Source of the DNA: Microbacterium marinum
GTDB lineage: Bacteria; Actinomycetota; Actinomycetes; Actinomycetales; Microbacteriaceae
Direction of reading: 5' to 3'
Assembly: GCF_014204835.1 (NCBI RefSeq)
Contig: NZ_JACHMD010000001.1
Coordinates: 1,302,001-1,366,000 of the forward strand
DNA: 64,000 nucleotides
In this document: piece by piece, positions 36,417 to 46,008 of the stretch
Layout: the number at the start of each line of letters is the position of its first letter
How positions within the stretch are numbered: the first letter of the stretch is position 1
Program-made: the position numbers and the translations under genes
The notes under the pieces: generated by a model
Told to the model about the DNA's origin: nothing
What the model saw: the letters and a program-made list of their open reading frames with translations, nothing else
Databases searched by the model: none

Positions 36417-37654
36417 TGAGCCCCCGCGATCGGAACGAACGACCCGGTCGTGCCGGCGCGACCCGGCGGCAGTTTCTCCTTGGAGGAGCTGTCGCCGGTG
36501 TCGGCGCTGCTGCCGCGATCGCGATCGACGCGGGCCTGAACGCCGCGGACAACACCGCCGTTCGTACGTCGGTCTCAGAACCGCTCAACGGTGACGTCAC
36601 GGTCCCGTTCTACGGCGCACATCAGGCCGGGATCGACACGGCTGCCCAAGCGCACGGACTGTTCCTCGCGTTCGACCTGCTGCCCACCACGGACCGAGAC
36701 GCGCTGCGCCGCATGATGCGGATCCTCACCGATGACGCTGCTCGCATGACGCAGGGGAAGTCGGCCCTGGCCGACTCGGAACCGGAACTCGCCGTCACCC
36801 CCTCCCGCCTCACCGTCACGTTCGGGTTCGGGCCCGGGCTGGTCGAACGAGCTGGCGGCGCCCGCCCCGGGTGGCTCGCCCCGTTACCGGCGTTTTCGAT
36901 CGACCGGCTGCAGAAGGAGTACAGCGACGGTGACCTGCTGATCCAGATCGCCGCCGACGACCCTCTCACCGTCGCCCACACCTCCCGGATGATGCTGAAA
37001 GACACCCGGAGCTTTGCCACCTTGCGGTGGTCGCAGCAAGGGTTCCGCCGTGCCCACGGGTCGGTGAAGCCGGGCACCACGATGCGGAACCTGTTTGGTC
37101 AGGTGGACGGGACCAGCAACCCCGAACCGGGCACCGCCGACTTCGACACGGTCGTGTGGAACACCACCGACGGGTGGGCAGCCGACGGCACCGGCATAGT
37201 CGTGCGGCGTATCGCGATGGACCTCGACAAGTGGGACCGGCTCGACCGGCCAGGCCGCGACCAGTCCGTGGGCCGCTACCAGTCCAACGGGGCACCGCTG
37301 ACGGGAACCGACGAGTTCGACGAACCCGACTTCACCGCGAAAACCCCAATCGGGTTCCCCGTGATCCCCGAGTTCTCCCATCTGCGCCGCTCCCGCAGCG
37401 AGAACACTGCCGAGCGAATCTTCCGCCGCGCGTTCAACTACGACGACACCCCCACGCCCGGGCAGATCTCCAACGCGGGACTCATCTTCGTGTCCTTCCA
37501 AGCCGACATCGAAAAACAGTTCACCCCGATCCAGCGCCGCCTAGACGAGCTCGACCTCCTCAACGAGTGGACCGCCCCGATCGGCTCGGCCGTCTTCGCC
37601 GCCCCGCCCGGGTGCGCCGAAGGCGGCTACATCGGCGAAACCCTCCTCACCTGA
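36416..37654 (+). CDS. Tat-exported Dyp-type heme peroxidase
   Basis: A 412-residue peroxidase with twin-arginine signal TRRQFLLGGAV (about 16-26). The Dyp signature GxxDG is FGQVDGTSNP (about 225-234). The proximal-heme His is expected in PEFSHLRRSR (about 318-327), and the C-terminal FQADIEKQFTPIQRRLDE is characteristic. It belongs to the EfeB/DtpA type and overlaps the PCuAC gene. The CopC-PCuAC-Dyp set parallels the S. lividans DtpA locus, where it supports maturation of the copper radical oxidase GlxA (recalled, not searched). No such oxidase is in the window. Confidence 0.92.
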   Translation: MSPRDRNERPGRAGATRRQFLLGGAVAGVGAAAAIAIDAGLNAADNTAVRTSVSEPLNGDVTVPFYGAHQAGIDTAAQAHGLFLAFDLLPTTDRDALRRMMRILTDDAARMTQGKSALADSEPELAVTPSRLTVTFGFGPGLVERAGGARPGWLAPLPAFSIDRLQKEYSDGDLLIQIAADDPLTVAHTSRMMLKDTRSFATLRWSQQGFRRAHGSVKPGTTMRNLFGQVDGTSNPEPGTADFDTVVWNTTDGWAADGTGIVVRRIAMDLDKWDRLDRPGRDQSVGRYQSNGAPLTGTDEFDEPDFTAKTPIGFPVIPEFSHLRRSRSENTAERIFRRAFNYDDTPTPGQISNAGLIFVSFQADIEKQFTPIQRRLDELDLLNEWTAPIGSAVFAAPPGCAEGGYIGETLLT

Positions 37655-37830
37655 AATCACCTTTGACCGCCATAGCCACCGTGGAGAGTCTGCCGCCTCA
37701 CCTCGTAAACCCACTCGGTTTGGCATACTCCTCCCACGCCCCCTTCCCTGTGCTCTTACTTCTCAGCCTGCGCTCTCCCCGGCCTTGGTGGAGTAGCGAG
37801 AAAGCTGCCGCCCCGTAAGGGTGACGGTAG

Positions 37831-37929
37831 GTGGGGCACCAACTCCCTCCGGTGCCTCACGGTGATCACACGGGTGGTGCCAACTGATCACCAGTTCGGG
37901 CAGGTCGTTTCGGTGCGACCTGCCCGAAC
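37831..37929. repeat. three consecutive inverted repeats downstream of Dyp gene
   Basis: Back-to-back hairpins: GTGGGGCACC/GGTGCCTCAC (37831-37860, 10-nt loop, one G-U), GGTGATCA/TGATCACC (37861-37892) and a perfect 14-bp stem GTTCGGGCAGGTCG/CGACCTGCCCGAAC with 8-nt loop (37894-37929). They occupy 99 bp with almost no spacers, just left of res-like copy B. No T run follows. No gene lies in 37655-38059. Confidence 0.7.
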
Positions 37930-37959
37930 CTCGTCCAAAAGCGAAGGCGCACCTTCTTT

Positions 37960-38055
37960 GCCGAAAACGATCGTTTACGGCTGTGCCGTGTCGAACGCGC
38001 GAGAACGCCCGCCGGAAACGCGGTTCGTAACCTTGTTTCGGCGGGCGTTTTCGGT
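37960..38055 (+). repeat. res-like repeat, copy B
   Basis: Palindrome 37960-37981 (GCCGAAAACG-AT-CGTTTACGGC), then arm GAGAACGCCCGCCGGAAAC (38001-38019) and its inverse GTTTCGGCGGGCGTTTTC (38035-38052). Arm-to-arm and palindrome-to-arm distances equal those of copy A. It ends 4 bp before the sulP stop, so it is not the promoter of a following gene. Confidence 0.85.
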
Positions 38056-38059
38056 TGGG

Positions 38060-39592
38060 TTAGTGGCTGCCGCCGAGGTTGCCGGTGAGGCGTCCGTGGA
38101 AGGCGGTGGCGGTGTCGTTGAGGCCTTCGATGTGGACGGTTTTGCCGTGGTGTTCGTACTTGGTGACGATGGCGTCGAGGGCGGCGACGGTGGAGGCGTC
38201 CCAGACGTGTGAGCGGGTCATGTCGATGATGACTCGTTCGGGGTCATCGTTGTATTCGAACTGCGTGGTCAGGTCGTTGCTGGAAGCGAAGAACAGCTCC
38301 CCGTCGACGGCGTAGTACGCGGTCGGGACGGCAGCGGTGTCGTCGACGGTGCGGGTGACGGTGACGAAGTGCGCGACGCGGCGGGCGAACATGATCATCG
38401 CGGCGATGACGCCGAGGATCACGCCGATGGCGAGGTTGTGGGTCCAGACGGTCGCGATCACGGTGATGAGCATCACGGCGGTCTCGCTCTTGGGCATCCG
38501 CTTGAGGGTGTTCATTCGGATGCTGTGCCAGTCGAACGTCGCGATCGCGACGACGATCATGACCGCGACGAGGGCGGCCATGGGGATGATGGCGACGACG
38601 TCGCCGAGGGCGAGGACCAGGACGAGGAGGAAGACGCCGGCGAGGAAGGTGGAGATGCGCGTGCGGGCGCCGGAGGCCTTCACGTTGATCATGGTCTGGC
38701 CGATCATGGCGCAACCGCCCATGCCGCCGAACGCTCCGGAGAGGACGTTCGCGACGCCCTGACCCCATGCTTCGCGGGTCTTGCGGGAGTGGGTGTCGGT
38801 GATGTCGTCGACGAGCTTCGCGGTCATGAGGGACTCGAGCAGGCCGACCACCGCCATCGCGAGGGCGTAGGGGGCGATGATCTGCAGTGTCTCGAAGGTG
38901 AGCGGCACATTCGGAATGAACAGTGCCGGCAGGCTCTCGGGGAGTTCTCCCTGGTCGCCCACGTTCGGGACAAGCCAGCCTGTCGTGACGACGACGACGG
39001 TGAGCAGCACGATCGCGACCAGCGGTGCCGGGATGATCTTGGTGAACCGGGGCATCACGAACATGATCACCAGGCCCACAGCGACCAGCGGGTACACCAG
39101 CCACGGAATGTTCGCCCCGAACAGCTGGGGGAACTGAGAGGTGAAGATGAGGATCGCCAAGGCGTTCACGAACCCGACCATCACCGACCGAGGGATGAAG
39201 CGCATCAGCTTGGCGACGCCGAGGACGGCGAACACGATCTGGATGAGCCCACCGAGGAGGACTGTCGCGATGAAGTAGTCCATCCCGTGCTCACGGGCGA
39301 CGGGTGCGATGACGAGCGCGATGGCGCCGGTCGCGGCGGTGATCATCGCGGGTCGGCCGCCGAGGAACGCGATCGCGACGGCCATCACGAACGAGGAGAA
39401 CAACCCGACGCGGGGGTCCACGCCCGCGATGATCGAGAATGCGATCGCCTCCGGGATCAGGGCAAGGGCCACAACGAGGCCGGCGAGGACTTCGCGGGTG
39501 AGGAGCTTTGGGCTGCGCAGCGCTTGCAGCACGGTGGGTTCGATTCGGTATCGCGCTTTGGTGTCGCGCGCAGGGCTGACAGCGGTCAACAT
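38060..39592 (-). CDS. SulP-family anion transporter with STAS domain
   Basis: A 510-residue transporter from ATG 39592. The N-terminal SLC26/SulP membrane domain includes [24 protein letters not shown] and [23 protein letters not shown], and there is a C-terminal STAS domain (about 410-510; [18 protein letters not shown]). Bacterial members move sulfate, bicarbonate or dicarboxylates; the substrate here is not readable. It is divergent from a MerR gene with paired direct repeats between them. Confidence 0.92.
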   Translation of the reverse strand: MLTAVSPARDTKARYRIEPTVLQALRSPKLLTREVLAGLVVALALIPEAIAFSIIAGVDPRVGLFSSFVMAVAIAFLGGRPAMITAATGAIALVIAPVAREHGMDYFIATVLLGGLIQIVFAVLGVAKLMRFIPRSVMVGFVNALAILIFTSQFPQLFGANIPWLVYPLVAVGLVIMFVMPRFTKIIPAPLVAIVLLTVVVVTTGWLVPNVGDQGELPESLPALFIPNVPLTFETLQIIAPYALAMAVVGLLESLMTAKLVDDITDTHSRKTREAWGQGVANVLSGAFGGMGGCAMIGQTMINVKASGARTRISTFLAGVFLLVLVLALGDVVAIIPMAALVAVMIVVAIATFDWHSIRMNTLKRMPKSETAVMLITVIATVWTHNLAIGVILGVIAAMIMFARRVAHFVTVTRTVDDTAAVPTAYYAVDGELFFASSNDLTTQFEYNDDPERVIIDMTRSHVWDASTVAALDAIVTKYEHHGKTVHIEGLNDTATAFHGRLTGNLGGSH

Positions 39593-39714
39593 GCCTCCAT
39601 GGGTAGAGCTCTCCCTAGGAGAGCGGTCGTTGAGGGTGCGCCCGTGAGCGCGGCGCCGGATGCCCGACGCAGGAGAATGGGGGAGGGTGCTGATCGCACC
39701 CTGGAACAAACATC

Positions 39715-39750
39715 ACGTAACGTGAGAGTTCAAATGTAACGTAACGTGAG
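39715..39750. promoter_or_regulatory. paired direct repeats between sulP and merR
   Basis: ACGTAACGTGAG occurs at 39715-39726 and 39739-39750, exactly 24 bp apart, in the divergent sulP/MerR intergenic region. Each contains the near-palindrome ACGTAACGT. It is a probable binding site of the MerR regulator. Confidence 0.6.
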
Positions 39751-39783
39751 GTTTGCTGTCGAATCGGAAGGGATACGGTCGCG

Positions 39784-40152
39784 ATGGAGGAAGAGACCGC
39801 CCGTATAGGCGAGGTCACCGAGCGCACAGAGCTGTCCTCCCGGACCCTGCGTCACTATGACGAAATCGGGCTGGTCACTCCCTCCGCGCGCACCGAGGGC
39901 GGGTTCCGGCTCTACACCGAGGCCGATATCGCGCGCATCCTCCTGATCCGTCGGATGAAGCCGCTCGGGTTCACTCTCGACGAGATGAGGGAACTGCTGG
40001 ACGTTGTCGACGCCCTCGCGGCATCACCGGACGACGTCGACCTGCGGAAGCGGCTCGACGCGATCCGCGACGAAACCGCAGAGCGGCGAGAGAAGCTCAG
40101 CCGACAAGTCGCCATGGCCGACGAGTTCATGGAGCAACTCTCACAAGTCTGA
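39784..40152 (+). CDS. MerR-family transcriptional regulator
   Basis: A 122-residue regulator with the MerR winged helix (RIGEVTERTELSSRTLRHYDEIGLV; GFRLYTEADIARILLIRRM), a dimerisation coiled coil and no Cys, so it is not a metal sensor of the CueR/ZntR type. It lacks a C-terminal ligand domain. Divergent from sulP; the duplicated ACGTAACGTGAG upstream is its probable target. Confidence 0.9.
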   Translation: MEEETARIGEVTERTELSSRTLRHYDEIGLVTPSARTEGGFRLYTEADIARILLIRRMKPLGFTLDEMRELLDVVDALAASPDDVDLRKRLDAIRDETAERREKLSRQVAMADEFMEQLSQV

Positions 40153-40172
40153 GTCCAGGGCGGCGGGTTGCC

Positions 40173-40514
40173 TCAGTCCTCGAGGAGTTCCACTCGAGTT
40201 CGCTGCGCTACCGCTTCGCGGAGCGGGCGAACAGCGTCCGCGTCCCACGACTCCAGGTTGGGGAATGACCACTCGAACACCTCGCCCCTCGGGTTGGAGG
40301 GGAGCTCACCGGCCCCGCCGGGCAGCCGATCGACGTCGTCCGAGAGGTTCGTGATGACATCAAGGACCGTGTGGAAGAGCTCGTGGCCAGTCTCGTCTCG
40401 CAGGACGTATCTCGCGCGCAGCGCTGACGAATGAAGTGGTTCGGGTGGGCCAGGGGGGAATGGCCCACCCGAACCTCCGGCGCAGTCTGCGAAGTAACTT
40501 GCCGGCTGCGGCAC
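40173..40514 (-). CDS. hypothetical protein, possibly 5-prime truncated
   Basis: A 113-residue frame whose C-terminal two thirds look genuine (ARYVLRDETGHELFHTVLDV, ITNLSDDVDRLPGG, EVFEWSFPNLESWDADAVR). The first 30 residues are low-complexity Gly/Pro encoded across a perfect 15-bp hairpin at 40438-40475. No other start codon precedes the good part, so the gene may have lost its 5-prime end there. No family recognised. Confidence 0.4.
   Translation of the reverse strand: MPQPASYFADCAGGSGGPFPPGPPEPLHSSALRARYVLRDETGHELFHTVLDVITNLSDDVDRLPGGAGELPSNPRGEVFEWSFPNLESWDADAVRPLREAVAQRTRVELLED
40438..40475. terminator. perfect hairpin, possible terminator
   Basis: GGTTCGGGTGGGCCA, 8-nt loop GGGGGGAA, TGGCCCACCCGAACC: 15 perfect base pairs without a T run. 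It lies downstream of the minus-strand gene at 40548 and could end its transcript. Confidence 0.5.
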
Positions 40515-40547
40515 TGATAGTGCCGCAGCGCGCTGGGGGACGCGCGT

Positions 40548-41054
40548 CTAGAGGTACTCAGATCGTGCTGCGTGGGCGATCGAATGATCGCGGATGTCGT
40601 CCCAGTCGAGAACCACGACGCCGTGGAGGCCGGTGGGGTCGTCGCATCGGTCGAGAAGTCGTTCTGTGAGAGCTGACACATCGGTGCAGCCGCTGACGTT
40701 GAGGAAAGTGACTTCGACGTCTCGCGCCTTCTCGCGTTCGAGGTTCGAGTGAAGCCGAGCGCCGAGCCCTGAGGCGATGCGATCAAACCTCCCCGCGTGG
40801 CGGGGAGCGAGCATGACCGCGAACAGGATGTGGCGGACGGATGTTGTTCGAGCCGCTGTGGCAAGCGCAAGAGTCCCCAGTGCACGGAGTCGCTCCGGTC
40901 CGGTGTGGCGGTCATCGGTGCGAAGGTCGGCGAATGCGAGCACGGCTCGGGGTGCAGAGTTCGGAGCCGATGCGCGCGACGCGTGGTCGAGGGCAGACAT
41001 TCCCCGCGCCAAGGGGGTGTCGACGTCACCGAGCAGCACAGTGCTGTGACTCAT
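40548..41054 (-). CDS. hypothetical protein
   Basis: A 168-residue soluble protein with no recognised family. It contains alternating alpha/beta-looking segments (RAVLAFADLRTDDRH, SVRHILFAVMLAPRHAG, DVEVTFLNVSGCTDVS, GLHGVVVLDWDDIRDHS). The pattern could be a nucleotide-binding or universal-stress-like fold, but no G-x2-G motif is seen. Upstream of it lies nhaA on the same strand, 79 bp away. Confidence 0.6.
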   Translation of the reverse strand: MSHSTVLLGDVDTPLARGMSALDHASRASAPNSAPRAVLAFADLRTDDRHTGPERLRALGTLALATAARTTSVRHILFAVMLAPRHAGRFDRIASGLGARLHSNLEREKARDVEVTFLNVSGCTDVSALTERLLDRCDDPTGLHGVVVLDWDDIRDHSIAHAARSEYL

Positions 41055-41133
41055 GGTTTGCCTTCCGTTGGAGGGAACGGTCGACGACCGTTGCCGACCA
41101 GACTTCCCGGCTCACCATGACTTGCCTGCGACC

Positions 41134-42492
41134 CTACTCCTTGTCTGCTCTTGCGCCTCTCTCTTCCTGGTAAATGTCGGGGGTTCCGTCCGCGTCCTTA
41201 TCTACGGCCTCGGCCGCTGAGATTTGGCGGTACCGGCGGTTACGAGCCAGGAGGATTCCTGCTGCGCCGAGGGAGGCGAGGAGTGATGCGATCATGATCG
41301 CGATCTTCGCGTCGTCGCCCTCCGTCGAGCCGGAGGGGAAGCTGAGTTCCGCGATCAGGAGCGACACGGTGAACCCGATCCCCGCCAGGAGCGAGACACC
41401 GAGCATGTCGACCCACCGCAGCGCGGGGTGGAGGCGGATTTTCGTCACAAGGGTGAGAGTGCGGACGGCAAGAAGGATGCCGATCGGTTTGCCGAGGACG
41501 AGGCCTGCGACGATACCGAGAGCGACCGGGTCGGTCGCGGCGCGGAGAATCCCGTCCGCGCCGCCCACGGCGACTCCGGCAGCGAAGAAGGCGAACACGG
41601 GTACAGCGAACCCTGCGGACACGGGCCGGAAGCGATGCTCAAACTCGTGCGCGAGGTCCTTTGCGCGCGGTCCTTCTGTGACGCCGCGTGCAGGCTTGAC
41701 GGGGATCGTGAAGGCGAGAGCGACGCCTGCGATGGTGGCGTGTATGCCGGATGCGTGGAGGAACGCCCATGCGATGAAGCCGATCGGGAGCAACACCAGC
41801 CAGGCCATCGATGGGCGGTTCGCGAAGAGTGCACGGTATCGCTGGGCGATAAACCCGTAGCCCGCGATGACTCCGGCCGCGATGAGTAGCGGGAGCACCG
41901 CGATGTCTTCGGTGTAGAAGATGGCGATGATGCCGATGGCGATTAGGTCATCCACGACAGCGAGAGTCAGCAGGAAGATCCGCAGTGGGCTGGGAAGGTG
42001 TGAGCCGACGAGAGCGAGGACTGCGACGGCGAACGCGATGTCGGTGGCCGTGGGGATTGCCCACCCTTGGGCCAGCCCGTCCTGCCCGCGCACCACAGCG
42101 ACGTAGATAAGCGCTGGGACGGCCACTCCGCCGATCGCAGCAGTGACGGGGACGACTGCGGTACTGAAACGTCGAAGGTCGCCGGCGACGATCTCCCGTT
42201 TGAGCTCGAGGCCTACCAGGAAGAAGAAGATTGCGAGCAACCCATCGGCCGCCCATGCTCCTAATGAGAGTTCCAGGTGCCACGGCTCGTACCCGAAGCG
42301 GAAGTCGCGGAGCGCGAAGTAGCTGTCCGTGGCGGGAGAGTTTGCCCAGATGATGGCAGCGACCGCAGCGATCACGAGCAGGGCGCCGCCCACAGCCTCC
42401 TTGCGGAGGATTTCGGATACTCGCGCGGCTTCGGCGTAGCCCTGCCAACGTGGGGCGCGGGTTTCCGTACGGTCGCTGGTCGGCACGGTCAC
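41134..42492 (-). CDS. nhaA: Na+/H+ antiporter NhaA
   Basis: A 452-residue NhaA. Signature segments: [36 protein letters not shown], and the Asp-Asp pair in [17 protein letters not shown] that binds Na+/Li+; also [19 protein letters not shown] helix and [16 protein letters not shown]. The C-terminal tail is hydrophilic and acidic. It exchanges Na+ for H+ in pH and salt homeostasis. It is divergent from a potassium-uptake gene, giving a K+/Na+ module. Confidence 0.95.
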   Translation of the reverse strand: MTVPTSDRTETRAPRWQGYAEAARVSEILRKEAVGGALLVIAAVAAIIWANSPATDSYFALRDFRFGYEPWHLELSLGAWAADGLLAIFFFLVGLELKREIVAGDLRRFSTAVVPVTAAIGGVAVPALIYVAVVRGQDGLAQGWAIPTATDIAFAVAVLALVGSHLPSPLRIFLLTLAVVDDLIAIGIIAIFYTEDIAVLPLLIAAGVIAGYGFIAQRYRALFANRPSMAWLVLLPIGFIAWAFLHASGIHATIAGVALAFTIPVKPARGVTEGPRAKDLAHEFEHRFRPVSAGFAVPVFAFFAAGVAVGGADGILRAATDPVALGIVAGLVLGKPIGILLAVRTLTLVTKIRLHPALRWVDMLGVSLLAGIGFTVSLLIAELSFPSGSTEGDDAKIAIMIASLLASLGAAGILLARNRRYRQISAAEAVDKDADGTPDIYQEERGARADKE

Positions 42493-42666
42493 AGGGAGGC
42501 CTCCGGGAGGGTCGATAGACAGAATGTCGACCAGGCTTCCCGACGCACCACTCCCAGCCTATCGGGTACCCCTGAGAAGGCTATGCACGTGGCGGTCACT
42601 GCATTACGGTGAATCCCTGGTGTGCCGGGAAGTCTGGTCGGCGCCGGTGCGGAGCGCGCCGGGACG

Positions 42667-44085
42667 ATGAACAACGGAGCACGGATGCCGATCGGGTCCC
42701 AGACGAGCAAGCGTGCCCGGCTGGCCCGGAGGGGCCCTCATTTCTCCTTTCGCGCACTAGAGACAGTCCTGCGAAAGTCTCAGGCGCAAGCCGCGGTCGC
42801 CATCTTCGTCCTCGCAGCAGCACTGTTCTCCGCCCTTCTCGCTCTTCCCATCGCAACAGCAGACGGACAGGGGATGCCCCTGCAGGACGCGATCTTCACC
42901 GCGGTGTCAGCCATCACCGTCACCGGACTCACCACAGTGGATACCGCCGTTGCCTGGTCCCCCTTCGGGCTCGGGGTGATTCTCGTCGCGATCCAGGTCG
43001 GAGGGCTGGGCGTGATCACGATCGCGTTACTACTCGCGCGTGCTGTCACGCGCCGTCTCGGTCTCGGCGGTCGAGTATTCGCACAACAAAGCATCGGTTC
43101 CCCCGAACTCGGTGAGGTCCGCCGGCTCCTCACGATCGTCATCGTCACCACCCTCAGCATCCAAGGCGCCCTCGCGGTGCTACTCGCCCCACCCTTCATC
43201 GCTGCGGAAGGGTGGGCGACGGGGACCTGGCATGCCGTGTTCTACGCCGTGTCAGCGTTCAATAACGCCGGCTTCACCACACACACCGGAGGGCTGACGG
43301 TTTTTGACGGGAACCTGTTCATCCTCGGCCCGATCGTCGTGGGGGTCTTTGTCGGTTCGCTCGGATTTCCCGTGTTCCTCAACATCATCAAGAACAAGTG
43401 GGATCGCACCCGTTGGACTCTCCACACCAAGCTCACCCTGGCAACAACGCTGATCCTCCTGCTCCTCGGGACCGGTGCATGGACGCTATTCGAATGGTCA
43501 AACCCCGCGACCATCGGCGACATGGACCCTGCCGCCAAAATCTTCCACGGCGTGTTCGCCTCGACGATGATGCGATCGGGCGGGTTCGCCATCACCGACA
43601 CCGCCGCCTCCACCACCACAACCCTGCTTCTCAGCGACGCACTGATGTTCGTTGGCGGGGGTTCCGCATCCACCGCCGGTGGCATCAAAGTGACCACCCT
43701 TGCCGTGCTGTTTCTCGCGATCGTCGCTGAGGCTCGCGGCACCAAAGACGTCCGCGTCGCTCAACGCACCATTCCCGACAGCATCCTGCGAGTCGCCATC
43801 AGTGTCACTTTCTTGGGCGCTTCACTGGTTCTCACCGCGACAACCCTGCTCACTCTGACCAACGACGCCTCACTGGACCGGGTCCTGTTCGAAGTCATTT
43901 CCGCCTTCGCAACCTGCGGGCTCTCCGTCGGTCTCTCAGCCGAGCTGGACGCGTTCGGCAAGATCATCCTTTCCGTCCTGATGCTCGCCGGACGCATCGG
44001 CCCCATCGGGCTCGCAGCGGCTCTCGCCATCCGGCACCGGAACGTCCTGTACACCTACGCAAACGAACGCCCCATCATCGGATAG
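42667..44085 (+). CDS. TrkH/KtrB-type potassium uptake membrane subunit
   Basis: A 472-residue K+ channel-like subunit (ATG 42667; starts at 42622 or 42685 are possible). The four M1-P-M2 repeats show degenerate selectivity filters: TVTGLTT, FNNAGFTT, MRSGGFAIT and ATCGLSVG. The length fits KtrB rather than TrkH. The partner KtrA/TrkA RCK subunit is not in the window. Divergent from nhaA. Confidence 0.92.
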   Translation: MNNGARMPIGSQTSKRARLARRGPHFSFRALETVLRKSQAQAAVAIFVLAAALFSALLALPIATADGQGMPLQDAIFTAVSAITVTGLTTVDTAVAWSPFGLGVILVAIQVGGLGVITIALLLARAVTRRLGLGGRVFAQQSIGSPELGEVRRLLTIVIVTTLSIQGALAVLLAPPFIAAEGWATGTWHAVFYAVSAFNNAGFTTHTGGLTVFDGNLFILGPIVVGVFVGSLGFPVFLNIIKNKWDRTRWTLHTKLTLATTLILLLLGTGAWTLFEWSNPATIGDMDPAAKIFHGVFASTMMRSGGFAITDTAASTTTTLLLSDALMFVGGGSASTAGGIKVTTLAVLFLAIVAEARGTKDVRVAQRTIPDSILRVAISVTFLGASLVLTATTLLTLTNDASLDRVLFEVISAFATCGLSVGLSAELDAFGKIILSVLMLAGRIGPIGLAAALAIRHRNVLYTYANERPIIG

Positions 44086-44102
44086 TCGGACTGAAGCGTT
44101 CT

Positions 44103-44197
44103 CCTGCCGATAACGATCGTTTACGGTGCACTCGCGATAGAGGCCACGGATCGCGCGAAAAACGCACATCAGAACGTGGTTTCGGCGGGCGTTCAAT
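44103..44197 (+). repeat. res-like repeat, copy C
   Basis: Palindrome 44106-44127 (GCCGATAACG-AT-CGTTTACGGT) and arm GTTTCGGCGGGCGTT (44179-44193). The middle arm has diverged (GAAAAACGCACATCAGAAC), but the palindrome-to-last-arm distance is 52 bp against 54 in copies A and B. It lies about 95 bp upstream of the first formaldehyde-dehydrogenase-type gene. Confidence 0.8.
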
Positions 44198-44287
44198 GTC
44201 TCGCGAAGGGCTGGCGTTGTCAATGCCCTACCAGCAGGCTATCGAGGCCAGTAGGTTCTCGAGCAACACCATTTGATCGGAGTAGAC

Positions 44288-45454
44288 ATGAAAGCAGTAG
44301 TGTACGAGGGACCCCGTCAGGTCAGCACGAAGGATGTCCCGGACGCGAAGATCGAGCGACCCTCCGATGTGCTGGTCAGGGTGACGACAACGAACATCTG
44401 CGGCTCGGATCTTCACATGTACGAGGGGCGGACCTCCTTCGAGGTAGGCCGGACGTTCGGCCACGAGAACATGGGGGAGGTCATCGAGGTCGGTAGTGGT
44501 GTGGAGAAGGTCAGGGTCGGAGACCGGGTTGTGCTCCCGTTCAACATCTCGTGCGGGTTCTGTAAGAACTGCGAACGCGGCCTGACCAACTACTGCCTCA
44601 CCACCCAGCCCGACCCATCATTCGCCGGTGCGGCCTACGGGTTCGCCGACATGGGTCCCTACGGTGGTGGCCAGGCGGAACTGCTCCGTGTGCCTTTCGG
44701 TGACCACAACGCGCTGCGCTTGGGCGAGGATGCGGAGGAGAAGGAGAACGACTACGTCATGCTCTCCGACATCTTCCCCACCGGCTATCACGCCACCGAG
44801 ATGGCCGGCGTGATACCCGGCGACAGTGTTGTCATCGCCGGGGCGGGTCCGGTCGGGCTGATGGCCGCCCTGTCCGCGATGATCAAGGGCGCCGCGAAGG
44901 TGATGGTGGTCGATCGTCACCCCGACCGGCTCGCGTTGGCCGAGCAGATCGGCGCGATCGCCATCGATGACTCCAAGGTCGATCCCGTGCAAGCCGTGCT
45001 CGACGAGACGATGGGGCTGGGAGCTGACCGGGGTTGTGAATGCGTGGGTTACCAGGCCCACGATCCTCAAGGCAACGAGGACACGGCCGCTACCCTGAAC
45101 ATGCTCATCAACGCGGTGCGTTTCACCGGAGGAATCGGCACCGTCGGCGTGTTCGTCCCCCAGGACCCCGGAGGCAAGGATGACCTCGCCAAGCAGGGAA
45201 AGGCGGCCATCGACTTCGGAACGCATTGGTTCAAGGGTCAGACCATGGGGAGCGGTCAGGCCCCGGTCAAGCGGTACAACCGCCAGCTGCGGGACTTGAT
45301 CGCCGCCGGCAAGGCGACCCCTTCGTGGATCGTCTCCCACGAGATCTCGCTGGACCAGGCTGCCGATGCCTACAAGAACTTCGACGCCCGGTCCAAGGGT
45401 TGGACGAAGGTCCTCATCAAGCCCGGGATGTCGACCGAGAAGAAGACGAACTGA
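44288..45454 (+). CDS. fdhA: glutathione-independent formaldehyde dehydrogenase-type Zn alcohol dehydrogenase, copy 1
   Basis: A 388-residue Zn-MDR enzyme from ATG 44288 (CGGAG upstream). Catalytic Zn ligands are Cys38, His59 and Glu60; the structural Zn site is Cys89, 92, 95 and 103 (CGFCKNCERGLTNYC). The cofactor motif is GAGPVG, with Asp in VVDRHPDR indicating NAD. The long insert after the second domain (YQAHDPQGNEDTAATLN) is typical of FdhA/formaldehyde dismutase-like proteins. It oxidises formaldehyde or related aldehydes. Near-identical to the gene at 52,472. Confidence 0.88.
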   Translation: MKAVVYEGPRQVSTKDVPDAKIERPSDVLVRVTTTNICGSDLHMYEGRTSFEVGRTFGHENMGEVIEVGSGVEKVRVGDRVVLPFNISCGFCKNCERGLTNYCLTTQPDPSFAGAAYGFADMGPYGGGQAELLRVPFGDHNALRLGEDAEEKENDYVMLSDIFPTGYHATEMAGVIPGDSVVIAGAGPVGLMAALSAMIKGAAKVMVVDRHPDRLALAEQIGAIAIDDSKVDPVQAVLDETMGLGADRGCECVGYQAHDPQGNEDTAATLNMLINAVRFTGGIGTVGVFVPQDPGGKDDLAKQGKAAIDFGTHWFKGQTMGSGQAPVKRYNRQLRDLIAAGKATPSWIVSHEISLDQAADAYKNFDARSKGWTKVLIKPGMSTEKKTN

Positions 45455-45455
45455 T

Positions 45456-45495
45456 ATGGCCGAGACGCTGCAGGGCAAGAGAGTCGCCATCCTCG
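45456..45495 (+). pseudogene. truncated 5-prime end of DJ-1/PfpI gene
   Basis: The first 13 codons (MAETLQGKRVAIL) match the intact gene at 53,640, then the sequence changes abruptly at 45495/45496. It is the right edge of the 1,393-bp duplication. From 45496 to 45832 no gene is recognised. Confidence 0.9.
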
Positions 45496-45800
45496 GAGGT
45501 CTCTCCTATGTCACCCGTTCACAACCTCCTGGGGAAGTACAGCTAGTCGTTGTCGCGCTGGCGGCGCTGTCCGCGAGTCGACTTGGAAGCGCAAGCTCGA
45601 GGAAGATCGATCAGCCTGCCGCTTGAGCCGACGAATATCCGGCTGACGCGGATAGGCGCCAGCCGGATCCTCGATCAATTGCCGTAGATCGTCCGCAGCC
45701 CTTCCTGGTCACCGCGGCCGCGTGCAGCCGGTTGGCCATGTTGCACGTGCTAGTGGTAGGCGCCATGACTTGGCCGGCAGTCTGGGCAGAATGGCCGACG

Positions 45801-45828
45801 CTTGACCCCTGATCTTGGAGGGGTCAAG
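45801..45828. repeat. inverted repeat next to IS3 fragment
   Basis: CTTGACCCCT-gatcttgg-AGGGGTCAAG, a perfect 10-bp stem with an 8-nt loop, 4 bp before the IS3-derived direct repeat. Confidence 0.6.
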
Positions 45829-45832
45829 CGCC

Positions 45833-45928
45833 TCAGCCCGAACGCCTACGAAGCCGCACGCTCCGCCACGCTCGCGGAAGCGGCATAACCGAACCGACAC
45901 CGTGTCCACGATCAAGGGCCAAGGCCCC
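45833..45928 (+). repeat. 96-bp direct repeat, left copy (IS3-family transposase end)
   Basis: Same sequence as 47125-47220 with one mismatch. It encodes the last residues of an IS3-type transposase (SPNAYEAARSATLAEAA) plus the following non-coding end. The two copies flank the SDR gene. Confidence 0.9.
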
Positions 45929-46008
45929 ACAGCCGACACCGCGTCGCAGCTCCCGCACTGAACGAGCGGCGCCGACCGACGCCGCTCCCTGAGAGAAAGA
46001 AGCACACA

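Larger units (their letters stand above)
44103..45495 (+). repeat. 1,393-bp duplicated segment, copy 1
   Basis: Positions 44103-45495 and 52287-53679 are almost identical with no net indel. Differences are a few bases in the res-like repeat, one third-position change at the TS codons (acctcc/acgtcc) and one C-terminal codon. The left boundary is 3-4 bp outside the palindrome of the res-like repeat; the right boundary lies inside the 5-prime end of the DJ-1/PfpI gene, which is cut off here. Confidence 0.93.

Noticed and set aside
38369..39739. 456-codon frame antisense to sulP
   Set aside because: Asp/His/Arg-biased composition typical of a shadow frame; no family features.
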